Shown here: positions 8,907 to 16,943 of the stretch, piece after piece
Layout of the letters: the number at the start of each line of letters is the position of its first letter
Numbering within the stretch: the stretch's first letter is position 1
Source: Bacillota bacterium
GTDB lineage: Bacteria; Bacillota; Clostridia; Christensenellales; SZUA-584
Direction of reading: 5' to 3'
Assembly: GCA_023397655.1 (NCBI GenBank)
Contig: JAEWTW010000045.1
Span: 1 to 64,000 of the forward strand
DNA length: 64,000 nt
Made by a program: the position numbers and the translations under genes
The notes under the pieces: generated by a model
Seen by the model: the letters and a program-made list of their open reading frames with translations, nothing else
The model's database searches: none
What the model was told of the DNA's origin: nothing

Positions 8907-8978
8907 CACAGTGCCTCCGTTACGGTTTGATGCGGCCTCCGTGCTGCATATACCGACACGTATCCCTTTCATTGATTT

Positions 8979-9005
8979 ATATCGGACTTTATTAAAAAAG
9001 CTTTA
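8979..9005 (-). promoter_or_regulatory. SigD (sigma-28) promoter of the EF-hand-like gene
   Basis: The minus strand reads TAAA, a 15-bp spacer, then TCCGATAT. The flagellin promoter in this window is TAAA, 15 bp, GCCGATAT, so only one base differs. The site is about 75 bp ahead of the start codon at 8906. Confidence 0.75.
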
Positions 9006-9025
9006 GTTTTTACGCAAAAAAACAA

Positions 9026-9045
9026 GAGCCACCTGGGTGTGACTC
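9026..9045 (-). terminator. Terminator of hsp20
   Basis: On the minus strand GAGTCAC and GTGGCTC form a 7-bp stem around 6 nt, followed by TTGTTTTTTT, about 30 bp past the hsp20 stop codon. Confidence 0.7.
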
Positions 9046-9073
9046 CCGTTTCTACTCCCTGATATTCTATGTC

Positions 9074-9454
9074 TTATTCAATGTTGATCCGGCCCTGTTC
9101 GCGCTTGTTCTTCGGCAGTGTGATGTACAGAATGCCGCTGTCCTGCCTCGCCGAAATCGTCTCTTCGTCTATATTCTCCAGCACAAAGCTTCTCTTCAGC
9201 TCGCCAAAAACGCGCTCGCGCCTCACATAACCTTCGTCATTCTCAGGCGCTGCAGACTTGACCGAAATCGTCAGGACACCGTTTTCACGAATCAGCTCAA
9301 TGTCTTCCTTCTTCACGCCCGGCATCTCGGTTTCCAGCAGGTAAGCATCTTCAGTCTCCCTGATATCCGTCCGGAGCACCTGCGATCCCCAGACACCCAG
9401 CCATTCGGAAGCTTTCGGCAGAATGCCCTGTCTTGTATACGGTATGATCGTCAT
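9074..9454 (-). CDS. Hsp20/alpha-crystallin small heat-shock protein
   Basis: A 126-residue small heat-shock protein. The alpha-crystallin domain spans about residues 25 to 120, with ETEMPGVKKEDIEL, the FVLENIDEETISA strand and the closing ILYITLPKN, which carries the family's I-x-I/V-like element. It holds unfolded proteins in the cytoplasm for refolding. The ATG at 9454 follows GGAGG by 9 bases. It is a single gene with a strong sigma-A promoter, which carries a tandem TTTGACT repeat that may bind a regulator. I see no CIRCE element. Confidence 0.93.
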   Translation of the reverse strand: MTIIPYTRQGILPKASEWLGVWGSQVLRTDIRETEDAYLLETEMPGVKKEDIELIRENGVLTISVKSAAPENDEGYVRRERVFGELKRSFVLENIDEETISARQDSGILYITLPKNKREQGRINIE

Positions 9455-9485
9455 CGTTTCAGTCCTCCTTGTTATTACTAAAAGA

Positions 9486-9514
9486 ATTATATAATATAAG
9501 TCAAAGATAGTCAA
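9486..9514 (-). promoter_or_regulatory. Sigma-A promoter of hsp20 with a tandem repeat
   Basis: The minus strand reads TTGACT, a 17-bp spacer, then TATAAT. The heptamer TTTGACT overlaps the -35 and repeats 10 bp downstream (TTTGACTATCTTTGACT), one helical turn apart. Confidence 0.8.
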
Positions 9515-9637
9515 AGTCTATTATTTTGATTATTCTTTCAAATGAATGCGCTCCGGCCGAAAAAATGACCTTTTCCGCTTTATAGTCCGCCAAGCTTTGC
9601 ATTGCTGATTCTTTTGAGCTTCAAACAGCATACAAAA

Positions 9638-9674
9638 ACGCCAGACGGAGCGATATTCGCCCGGCGTCCGGCGT
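9638..9674 (-). terminator. Terminator of the lrp-aminotransferase operon
   Basis: Arms ACGCCAGACG and CGTCCGGCGT pair over 10 bp, with a second inner stem, and are followed on the minus strand by TTTTTG. It begins 25 bp past the aminotransferase stop. Confidence 0.8.
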
Positions 9675-9699
9675 TCATACAGCTGATGTCAAATTAATC

Positions 9700-10869
9700 T
9701 TACAGGCTCTCCACAAAACTCTTGATACGGCTGAGCGCTTCCTTCAGATTATCCAGCGACGACGCATAGGAGCAACGGATAAAGTTATCAAGCCCGTCGC
9801 CAAAAGCACTTCCGGGTACGCAGGCCACCTTCTTTTCAAACAGCAGCCGTTTACAGAACTCATCGGAGTCCATGCCGGTTTTGCTGATGTTGGGGAAGAT
9901 GTAGAACGCACCGAGCGGCTCAAAGCAGGTAAGCCCCATCTCGTTGAAACCAGTATACATCAGGCGCCGGCGACGGTTATATTCCGCCGTCATCTTTTTC
10001 ACCTGAGGAAAGTTGTTGGCGCATTCATACCGCAGCGCTTCCACGCCCGCTTCCTGACTCAGCGACGCTGCACACAGCATCGAGAACTGATGAATCTTGA
10101 CCATCGCGTCAATGAGCGGCTTGGGGCCCGCAGCGTATCCCAGCCGGAAGCCCGTCATCGCAAAAGCTTTTGAGAAGCCGTTGATCACAATGGTACGCTC
10201 CAGCATGCCGGGCAGCGCCGCAATGGAGAAATGCGGCTCACCGTAGGTCAGCTCCGCGTATATCTCATCCGCGATCACCACCAGATCATGCTCAATAATG
10301 ATGTCGGCGATTTTTTCATAATCCTGCTTCGTCATCACCGCGCCAGTCGGGTTGTTGGGAAACGCGACGACCACCGCCTTCGTTTTGGGCGTGATCACGC
10401 TTTCCAGCACTTCGGGGGTCAAACGGAAGCTGTCACACTCTTTCAGGCGCATCGGCACCGGGACACCGCCCGCGAAGCACACGCCCGGCATATAGGCCAC
10501 ATAGGAAGGCGAAGGCACAAGCACCTCGTCTCCCGGGTTCATGATCGCACGGAAAGCAAGGTCCAGCGCCTCGCTGGCGCCCACGGTCACCACAGTCTCA
10601 TTCAGCTCGTATTTTAAGCCAAACCGCATATCCAGATAATTCAGTATCTCTTTTCTCAGCTCTGTACTTCCGTGGTTGGAGGTGTAATGCGTATGCCCGG
10701 ATTCCAGCGAATAGATCGCGCTTTCCCGTATATTCCACGGCGTATCAAAGTCCGGCTCGCCCACGCCCAGCGATATGCAGTCTTTCATCTCGCTGGCGAT
10801 GTCGAAGAACTTGCGTATGCCCGAAGGGGGTACGTCTTTCACACGGTCGGATATCTTCTTATCCATCGT
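9700..10869 (-). CDS. PLP-dependent aminotransferase, class I/II
   Basis: A fold-type I aminotransferase of about 390 residues. The N-terminal GVGEPDFDTPWNIRE, the central PNNPTGAVM and ADEIYAEL, and the PLP lysine in GFSKAFAMTGFR (Lys235) are typical of the aspartate/aromatic/alanine aminotransferase group (AspB, AraT or PatA-like). It transfers amino groups to 2-oxoglutarate or a similar acceptor in the cytoplasm. The exact substrate cannot be told. The first codon is a GTG (10870 to 10872) that overlaps the upstream lrp stop as GTGA; an ATG six bases later is an alternative start. Confidence 0.9.
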   Translation of the reverse strand, partial: TMDKKISDRVKDVPPSGIRKFFDIASEMKDCISLGVGEPDFDTPWNIRESAIYSLESGHTHYTSNHGSTELRKEILNYLDMRFGLKYELNETVVTVGASEALDLAFRAIMNPGDEVLVPSPSYVAYMPGVCFAGGVPVPMRLKECDSFRLTPEVLESVITPKTKAVVVAFPNNPTGAVMTKQDYEKIADIIIEHDLVVIADEIYAELTYGEPHFSIAALPGMLERTIVINGFSKAFAMTGFRLGYAAGPKPLIDAMVKIHQFSMLCAASLSQEAGVEALRYECANNFPQVKKMTAEYNRRRRLMYTGFNEMGLTCFEPLGAFYIFPNISKTGMDSDEFCKRLLFEKKVACVPGSAFGDGLDNFIRCSYASSLDNLKEALSRIKSFVESL

Positions 10870-11363
10870 CACGGCGAGATCACCAGCCTTTCCTCTTGTT
10901 CTTTGGTCATCAGAATAACGCCCTGTTCCTTGTATTTACGCATGATGAAGTGCGTGACCGTACTGGCCACGCCTTCCAACACCGCGAGCTTTTCAAACAC
11001 AAACTGAGATATCTGCTTCATGCTCTGTGCACGCACCACCACCGAAAGATCGTATGTGCCCGACATCAGATAGACAGATTTGACTTCTGCAAAGCCGTAT
11101 ATACGCTCTGCCAAGTCGTCGTAACCCTGGCCGCGCTTGGGAACAACCTTTACCTCAATCAATGCTTCCGCTTCTTCGGAGGCCACCTTTTCACGGTTCA
11201 CGATCGCCGCATATTTGACAATGATCTTTTCCTGTTCCATTTTTTCAATGGCTTGCCGGACCCTGTCTGCCGATGCGCCCGCCATGACTGCGATCTCTTC
11301 CACGCTCATCCGTGCATCATTTTCCAGCAGATCAAGTATCTCGCCATACAGTGAATTGCCCAT
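10869..11363 (-). CDS. Lrp/AsnC-family transcriptional regulator
   Basis: A 164-residue regulator. An N-terminal helix-turn-helix (about residues 5 to 50, with LLENDARMSVEEIAVMAG) is followed by an AsnC/RAM ligand-binding domain (LIEVKVVPKRGQGYDDLAE through VSTVTHFIMRKY). The ATG at 11363 follows GGAGG by 9 bases. It probably senses an amino acid and controls the aminotransferase with which it overlaps. A good sigma-A promoter lies 40 bp upstream. Confidence 0.92.
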   Translation of the reverse strand: MGNSLYGEILDLLENDARMSVEEIAVMAGASADRVRQAIEKMEQEKIIVKYAAIVNREKVASEEAEALIEVKVVPKRGQGYDDLAERIYGFAEVKSVYLMSGTYDLSVVVRAQSMKQISQFVFEKLAVLEGVASTVTHFIMRKYKEQGVILMTKEQEERLVISP

Positions 11364-11401
11364 TGTAAAATACCTCCATCTCAAATAAGGTTGATTTCTG
11401 T

Positions 11402-11431
11402 ATTCTACCACTCTGCCATATCCTGCGTCAA
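11402..11431 (-). promoter_or_regulatory. Promoter of the lrp-aminotransferase operon
   Basis: The minus strand reads TTGACG, an 18-bp spacer, then TAGAAT. Confidence 0.65.
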
Positions 11432-11577
11432 ACAAATATGAGCCTGAACCGCACAAAGGCTTGACACGTTGCAACACAAAAGGTGCCCATATTCTTGGTT
11501 TGTTGACGGGACTGCCGTGGTTGTTTTAGACATTGCGGCACAACCTCCACACCCCTTTGCAAAGCGGATGAAATACT

Positions 11578-11606
11578 TTGTCGGGTTTGTCCAAGTATGA
11601 TATAAT
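11578..11606 (+). promoter_or_regulatory. Promoter of rex-yjbQ
   Basis: TTGTCG, a 17-bp spacer, then TATAAT, 30 bp ahead of the rex start. No clear Rex operator (TTGTGAA-type inverted repeat) overlaps it. Confidence 0.7.
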
Positions 11607-11635
11607 ATATTTGTAGAAAAAAAGGGAGGCTTCAT

Positions 11636-12274
11636 ATGCAGGATAGCAGAATATCAGATGCGGTTGTTCGCAGGCTGCCGAAATACTACCGGTATTTGTC
11701 CGAACTTGAAGCTGCGGGCATTGAGAGGGTTTCCTCGTCCCGCATGAGCACCGACATGAATCTCAACGCGTCTCAGATCCGGCGGGATTTGAACTGCTTT
11801 GGCGGCTTCGGCCAGCAGGGCTACGGATATCAGGTCAGCCGGCTCAAGCAGGAGATCATGAAAATACTTGGCATCGGGTCGTCATACAAAGCCATCATCG
11901 TCGGCGCGGGCAACATCGGTCAGGCGCTGCTCAAATACCGTAATTTTGACGAGGAGGGTTACCATATCGTCGCCGTATTCGATGCCGAACCGGCGCTCAT
12001 CGGGCGCGATGTGGGCGGCCTTACCATCCGTCCAATGAATGAGCTGGCCGAATTTTTGCGGGGCAACGTAGTGGACATCGGCATCATCGCTGTGCCCAAG
12101 ACATACGCTCAGCAGCTGGCCGACGATCTCGTCAGCATGGGCGTGCGCGGGCTTTGGAACTTCGCTCCCGTCGATGTGGAAGCGCGCAAGGGCATCAGCG
12201 TTGAGAACGTGCATTTAAGCGACAGCTTGTATATTCTTTCGTATCACATGAGGGAGAACAATGAAAACGGTTAA
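11636..12274 (+). CDS. rex: Redox-sensing transcriptional repressor Rex
   Basis: A 212-residue protein of family length. The winged-helix DNA-binding domain is at residues 1 to 80 (SSSRMSTDMNLNASQIRRDL and the FGGFGQQGYGY wing). A Rossmann domain follows with AIIVGAGNIGQALLKY, then the domain-swapped C-terminal helix. Rex reads the NADH/NAD+ ratio and represses fermentation genes. AAAGGGAGG lies 6 bases before the ATG. It overlaps the downstream yjbQ gene by 14 bases. Confidence 0.97.
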   Translation: MQDSRISDAVVRRLPKYYRYLSELEAAGIERVSSSRMSTDMNLNASQIRRDLNCFGGFGQQGYGYQVSRLKQEIMKILGIGSSYKAIIVGAGNIGQALLKYRNFDEEGYHIVAVFDAEPALIGRDVGGLTIRPMNELAEFLRGNVVDIGIIAVPKTYAQQLADDLVSMGVRGLWNFAPVDVEARKGISVENVHLSDSLYILSYHMRENNENG

Positions 12275-12668
12275 TGTCCGGTCGTCTAAACGATGCGAGC
12301 TCATTGACATCACTCGTGAAGTTGCGGCTTGTATCAAGGAAAGCGGCGTCCAAAACGGGTTGGTATGCGCTTTTGTACCGCATACCACGGCAGGCATCAC
12401 CATCAATGAGAATGCTGACCCTGACGTCAAGAGGGACCTTCTTTTTGCGCTGGACCGAGCCGTTCCGAACACTGGTTTTATGCACGGCGAAGGCAATTCG
12501 GATGCGCACACCAAAGCTTTGATGGCCGGTTTTTCCGTCACTGTCATCGTGGAGAACGGCCGTCTCGTATTGGGCACCTGGCAAAGCCTGTATTTTTGTG
12601 AATTTGACGGTCCGCGCAGCCGCAAGGTTAATGTTAAGATAATAAAAAGTGATGATGAAGCGATATGA
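12261..12668 (+). CDS. YjbQ-family (UPF0047) protein
   Basis: A 135-residue single-domain protein. The family motifs HTTAGITINENADPDV and HGEGNSDAHTKA hold the conserved histidines, and the end GTWQSLYFCEFDGPR is diagnostic. Members can complement thiamine-phosphate synthesis in vitro, but their true function is unsettled. The ATG lies within the end of rex (14-bp overlap), preceded by GAGGGAGAACA in the rex coding region, so translation is probably coupled. Confidence 0.93.
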   Translation: MKTVNVRSSKRCELIDITREVAACIKESGVQNGLVCAFVPHTTAGITINENADPDVKRDLLFALDRAVPNTGFMHGEGNSDAHTKALMAGFSVTVIVENGRLVLGTWQSLYFCEFDGPRSRKVNVKIIKSDDEAI

Positions 12669-12707
12669 CTTTTTTGTAAAAGGTTGATAACTTTACAGTG
12701 CACAATG

Positions 12708-12736
12708 TTTACAACCGCAATGAAATAATGTATCTT
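12708..12736 (+). promoter_or_regulatory. Candidate promoter of the first VanW gene
   Basis: TTTACA, a 17-bp spacer, then TATCTT, about 45 bp before the start codon. Confidence 0.5.
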
Positions 12737-12782
12737 TAGCATTGATTATATACATGTTTCAGACCATACAGGGGGACTTAGA

Positions 12783-14297
12783 ATGAGAAGGCGATCCAGT
12801 CAGGCAAATCTGATGAAAACGCTGCTTTTGGCGCTGGGGGTATTGGTGGTGGCGCTGATTGTGGTACTGATATTGATGCTGGCCACGGGAGGTTCCGGCA
12901 GTCCGGAAGAAAAACAGCTCAATCTGAAAGAACACGGCAAATATATCGACGGCATATCGGTCGGAGGCGTGGATATATCCGGACTGACATATGCCGAGGC
13001 CAGTGCAAACCAGGAAATTCAAAGCCGTGCCGATGCCATTGCAGACGGCTTCCGGTATTCGTTCTCGGTAAACGGTCAACAATATGATTATTCCGCTGCA
13101 GAGCTGGGGCTTATATCCAACCGTGAAAAAGTGTTGTCCGATGCGCTTTATTTCGGGCAGGTGGGCGAAGGTGCCGTTATCCGCGAACAGCAGCAGCAGG
13201 CGCGCGAACAGGGCGTTGATTTTGAGCTGGCGATGTATGCCGATGAAGCCGCTGTCCATGAAAAGGTATTGGCGCTCAAGCCCGAATTGGATGTGATGCC
13301 GCAGGATGCAACGCTGGAGTTTTCAGAAGATGTGACGAGCGAAAGCCGCTTCACATATATCGACGAAGTCACCGGCGTGGACGTGGATGCCGCTCAGCTG
13401 GCACGCCTTATCGCCACTAATATCAATAGCGGCGACTACAGTGTGGCCGAAGCTCCGGTGATCATTTCCAATCCCAAGATTAATGTGGAAACGCTCAAGG
13501 CCAACACGGTGCTGCTGCGCAGCTACACATCGGAATTCGGCGCAAGCAAAACGCTGTACGATCCGGACCGCGTCACGAACATACTGCTGATGGCAGACAT
13601 CGTGAACGGAACGGTAATTCAGCCGGGAGAAGTGTGGTCCATCAACGACGCTGCCGGCCCGCGTGACGCCAAAACCGCAGAAACGAAAGGCTGGTCATAC
13701 GCACCGGGTATCAACGACGGCAAATATGAGATGGAAGTAGGCGGCGGCGTCTGCCAGGTGTCCAGTACCGTCTACAACGCGGCCATACTCTCAGAGCTGG
13801 AGATTGCGGAGAGAAGACAGCACAGCTGGCCCTCTTCATATATCCCCACAGGCATGGATGCCACCATCAGCACCGGCGGACCCGATCTTAAGATCATGAA
13901 TCCGTTCACTATGCCGGTTTATCTGGCGGCGCATGTCAACGAGGAAGAAAAATCGGTGACGGTGGATATTTACGGACCGCCCGCCCAGCATGATTATACG
14001 ATCAAGTTTATCAACAAACAGGTATCCACCCAAAAAGCGGCTGATCCGGTATATCACTACAACGCCACGGTTGACCCGGACGGCAATCCGATCAGAGAGG
14101 GCAAAACACTTGTTTGGAAGCCGCATCACGACGGGCAGACCTGGGAAGTGTACAAGCAGTATCTGGATGCCAACGGAAACGTCATCAAATCCGAACTGTT
14201 TTCGAAGGACACTTATAAGGCGTTTGCGGGAGAATACTATGTCAACGGGCCCGATCCCGAAGCGGTGCCGGTGTCCACACCGACCCCGGAAACCTAA
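12783..14297 (+). CDS. VanW-family protein with peptidoglycan-binding-like domain
   Basis: A 504-residue membrane-anchored protein. It has a short basic N-terminus, one helix (LLLALGVLVVALIVVLILML) and an extracytoplasmic body. Residues about 55 to 250 carry the PG-binding-4-like region with GISVGGVDISGLTYAEA. Residues about 255 to 390 are the VanW domain, including the GGGVCQVSSTVYNAA motif and SSYIPTGMDATIS. VanW accompanies some vancomycin clusters, but most clostridial copies, as here, are unlinked to resistance genes and are thought to act in envelope biology. GGGGG lies about 7 bases ahead of the ATG. A close paralogue follows. Confidence 0.92.
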   Translation: MRRRSSQANLMKTLLLALGVLVVALIVVLILMLATGGSGSPEEKQLNLKEHGKYIDGISVGGVDISGLTYAEASANQEIQSRADAIADGFRYSFSVNGQQYDYSAAELGLISNREKVLSDALYFGQVGEGAVIREQQQQAREQGVDFELAMYADEAAVHEKVLALKPELDVMPQDATLEFSEDVTSESRFTYIDEVTGVDVDAAQLARLIATNINSGDYSVAEAPVIISNPKINVETLKANTVLLRSYTSEFGASKTLYDPDRVTNILLMADIVNGTVIQPGEVWSINDAAGPRDAKTAETKGWSYAPGINDGKYEMEVGGGVCQVSSTVYNAAILSELEIAERRQHSWPSSYIPTGMDATISTGGPDLKIMNPFTMPVYLAAHVNEEEKSVTVDIYGPPAQHDYTIKFINKQVSTQKAADPVYHYNATVDPDGNPIREGKTLVWKPHHDGQTWEVYKQYLDANGNVIKSELFSKDTYKAFAGEYYVNGPDPEAVPVSTPTPET

Positions 14298-14331
14298 TAG
14301 ATGTCAGGCGGACAAGCATGGTTTGTCAGCA

Positions 14332-14360
14332 TTTACTTTCGGACCGATATATTGTATGAT
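14332..14360 (+). promoter_or_regulatory. Candidate promoter of the second VanW gene
   Basis: TTTACT, a 17-bp spacer, then TATGAT, 50 bp before the start codon. Confidence 0.5.
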
Positions 14361-14410
14361 AAAGGATAAGCTGTATTCATAACGGTGAATTGACACGGAG
14401 GTTATACACG

Positions 14411-16171
14411 ATGGCCGATAGGCAGTCAGTTGATTCAAATAAAAAAGGTTTAAAGATATTTCTGATCTCATCAGCCGGCGTTCTTGTGGCAGCGCTTGCC
14501 ATAATCGCCGTGCTGCTTTTGGGGAACAAGACCATTACCGAAGACAGGGTTGTGCGTGTAATGGAATACGGCACCGTGCTACAAGGCGTATCCGTCAACG
14601 GCATTGATTTGTCCGGAATGACGACAGAAGAAGCCGGTGCCGCCACAGCGGATGTTGAAACGCAGCTGCTGACCGAAGCGACATTCAATCTCGACGTCAA
14701 CGGCACGGTCGTCACGCGTACCTCTACAGATTTTGAGCTGTACACAGATTATACCGACGCCATCCAAAAGGCGGTGGAATACGGCCATACCGGCAGCTTT
14801 GAGGACAGGCTTCAGGCAGCCAACGAAGCCAGAGATTCGGGCATGGACATTCCGGTTAATGTGCTTTACGACGAAGCCACACTGACTTCTGTGCTGGCTG
14901 CGTTGAAGACGGAACTTGATACCGAGCCGATCAATGCAACGGCAACTTTTATGCCCTGGGGTTATACGCTGGATGCCGACGGCAACGCCGTCCCCTGGGA
15001 GCCGGATCTGAAGGCCATGGCGGATGCCCATTCCAAAGGCAAGGAATTTGAGCAGCCCGCCCTTGTGCGCCTTCCCGATGCGGAAAAGCCTCTCGCTTTG
15101 CGTTATCAGTATTGGGACAACGACGAGTACGTCGATGGCTATATCCCGCGTGATTGGAATATCGCACGGTTCTCTTATACGCCGGAGGTCACCGGTATTG
15201 TCGTCAATACTCAGGCGATCTATGACCAGATCGTATCGCAGGTGCAGAGTGGGAGCTATTCCACCATCACGGTGCCTGTTGAAGTTACCGAACCCACCGT
15301 CAAGCTTGCAGATATCAAAAAAAGCACGATGCTCGTTTCTTCCTGGTCTTCCAGCTTTGGCGGCAGCAGCCATTACAACACCAGCAGAAACTGGAACGTT
15401 TCGAGAATGTCCAGTTTCATCAGTGGCGCAGTGATACTGCCGGGAGAACAGTGGACCATCAATACGGTGGCCGGCCCGAGAAACAGAACGACAGCGAAAT
15501 CCATCGGATGGAAGGAAGCCGCAGGCATTGAAAACGGCGGATATACGCCGCAGGTCGGCGGCGGTGTCTGCCAGCTGGGCAGCACAACTTACAATGCGGC
15601 GCTCCGAGCTGGGCTTACGATCGTGTCGCAGACCCATCATACGATACCGTCGGATTATATTCCGCTCGGTCTGGACGCGACGCTCAGCACGCCCAAACCC
15701 GATCTGGTGCTGAAAAACGACAATACGATGCCGGTCTATATCGTCTCATACGTCAACCCCAAGGACAAAAACGTGACGGTGGAGGTTTATGGCCAGCAGC
15801 CTGTTGATCCGACCTATGGTGAGGTCATATACGACTATACGTCCAACAACAAGGGGTCACGCTACGGCACGCCGACGCCGAAAACCATCACGAGCGAAGT
15901 TCCCATCACCGCTCCCGACGGTACCGTGGTCGATGCCAGCCGCCCCCAATACGAATATGCTAAATCGCGGAAGGGTACATCGATACAAACCTACAAGCAC
16001 ATCTACTCGTTGGATGGCAAGGAGCTTTGCGATCCCATCCCGTTTGAGAAGCACAGTTACCCGATAATACACGGAACTGTTTACGTGTACAGCCCGCCTG
16101 TGGTTGCAACACCGACACCAATCCCGTCTGAGCCGTCTCCTTCACCCTCGTCTAGCGGAGGGGCTGGCTGA
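14411..16171 (+). CDS. VanW-family protein with peptidoglycan-binding-like domain (second copy)
   Basis: A 586-residue paralogue of the preceding gene with the same order of parts: basic N-terminus, one membrane helix (IFLISSAGVLVAALAIIAVL), a PG-binding-4-like region with GVSVNGIDLSGMTTEEA, and a VanW domain with GGGVCQLGSTTYNAA and SDYIPLGLDATLS. The C-terminus ends in a Pro/Ser/Thr-rich tail. The ATG at 14411 follows GGAGG by 9 bases. The insertion near residues 180 to 250 is not in the first copy. Gene duplication followed by divergence is the simplest explanation. Confidence 0.9.
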   Translation: MADRQSVDSNKKGLKIFLISSAGVLVAALAIIAVLLLGNKTITEDRVVRVMEYGTVLQGVSVNGIDLSGMTTEEAGAATADVETQLLTEATFNLDVNGTVVTRTSTDFELYTDYTDAIQKAVEYGHTGSFEDRLQAANEARDSGMDIPVNVLYDEATLTSVLAALKTELDTEPINATATFMPWGYTLDADGNAVPWEPDLKAMADAHSKGKEFEQPALVRLPDAEKPLALRYQYWDNDEYVDGYIPRDWNIARFSYTPEVTGIVVNTQAIYDQIVSQVQSGSYSTITVPVEVTEPTVKLADIKKSTMLVSSWSSSFGGSSHYNTSRNWNVSRMSSFISGAVILPGEQWTINTVAGPRNRTTAKSIGWKEAAGIENGGYTPQVGGGVCQLGSTTYNAALRAGLTIVSQTHHTIPSDYIPLGLDATLSTPKPDLVLKNDNTMPVYIVSYVNPKDKNVTVEVYGQQPVDPTYGEVIYDYTSNNKGSRYGTPTPKTITSEVPITAPDGTVVDASRPQYEYAKSRKGTSIQTYKHIYSLDGKELCDPIPFEKHSYPIIHGTVYVYSPPVVATPTPIPSEPSPSPSSSGGAG

Positions 16172-16220
16172 CATTTGGGCCAATATGGCTTTATAAAGGG
16201 ATTTATACACAAAAGCCCTG

Positions 16221-16249
16221 TTGACGGATATGTTTTTTGGTGCTATCAT
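16221..16249 (+). promoter_or_regulatory. Sigma-A promoter of the zinc-ribbon gene
   Basis: TTGACG, a 17-bp spacer, then TATCAT. The transcript would start near 16256, leaving a leader of about 155 nt that begins with a palindrome. Confidence 0.65.
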
Positions 16250-16258
16250 AAACTCGAA

Positions 16259-16282
16259 TATATACCGTAAAAACGGTATATA
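16259..16282. repeat. Perfect inverted repeat at the transcript start of the zinc-ribbon gene
   Basis: TATATACCGT and ACGGTATATA are 10-bp perfect arms around AAAA. It begins within a few bases of the predicted transcription start, fitting either an operator or a 5'-end RNA hairpin. There is no T-run, so it is not a standard terminator. Confidence 0.6.
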
Positions 16283-16412
16283 CAAATACAAATGGTCGAG
16301 CGAAGCCGATGAAAGAATTTCTGACCGTGCGTGGTGTTCGTCAGAGCCTTCAGCCAGAGTTTGGAAATCATCTCGTCTTTAAAGAACCATGGGTAACAAA
16401 AAAGGAGTAAAA

Positions 16413-16694
16413 ATGTTTGAAGACAGAACACTGACGTGTGCAGACTGCGGCTCAGAGTTTACGTTTACCGTTTCTGAGCAGGAATTCTACCGGGAAAAGG
16501 GCTTCGAAAACGATCCCAAGAGATGCCAGTCTTGCCGGCAATCGCGCAAGCAGCAGAAGCGGACAACCGACCGTCCGATGTTTGAAGCGACCTGCGCTGA
16601 ATGCGGTGTCAAGACAAGGGTACCGTTCCAGCCGACAGGCGAGAGACCTGTTTATTGCAGCGACTGCTTCCGTTCCAGGAGAGACCGCTACTAA
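16413..16694 (+). CDS. Small zinc-ribbon protein with two CxxC-x-CxxC units
   Basis: A 93-residue basic protein with two zinc-ribbon units: CADC with CQSC (about residues 9 to 40) and CAEC with CSDC (about residues 59 to 85). It matches the 'probable zinc-ribbon' family of Firmicutes; the N-terminal half, with FTVSEQEFYREKGF, is the best conserved part. Function is unknown; nucleic-acid binding is plausible. The ATG at 16413 follows AAGGAG by 6 bases; the upstream ATG at 16389 has no ribosome site. It is a single-gene unit with its own promoter and terminator. Confidence 0.85.
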   Translation: MFEDRTLTCADCGSEFTFTVSEQEFYREKGFENDPKRCQSCRQSRKQQKRTTDRPMFEATCAECGVKTRVPFQPTGERPVYCSDCFRSRRDRY

Positions 16695-16711
16695 TCAACA
16701 AATAATCTCAG

Positions 16712-16737
16712 ACACCGTGCCGAAAATGACACGGTGT
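16712..16737 (+). terminator. Terminator of the zinc-ribbon gene
   Basis: ACACCGTG and CACGGTGT form an 8-bp stem followed by TTTTTC, 17 bp past the stop codon. Confidence 0.85.
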
Positions 16738-16885
16738 TTTTCTTTGCTCCTTTATTAAGTATTGTACCAACCCCGGTCAGCTGGACGACGGACTCCCCGC
16801 TCTGTATTTGGCATAAAACGGCTTGCCTTTCTCACTAATACCTGCTATCCGCCAGGAATCCGCCATGAATATACAATATTAGCGT

Positions 16886-16914
16886 TTGACGCCAGCTTGT
16901 CCACGGAGTACGAT
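16886..16914 (+). promoter_or_regulatory. Candidate promoter of the Pro-rich membrane protein gene
   Basis: TTGACG, a 17-bp spacer, then TACGAT, 30 bp before the start codon. Confidence 0.55.
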
Positions 16915-16943
16915 GACTTTATAAAACCGATTGGAGGCTTAAT

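Noticed and set aside
11440..11577. Possible Rex operator upstream of rex (TTGACACGTTGCAACACAA)
   Set aside because: The two halves are not centred on one axis and do not fit the TTGTGAA-N4-TTCACAA pattern.
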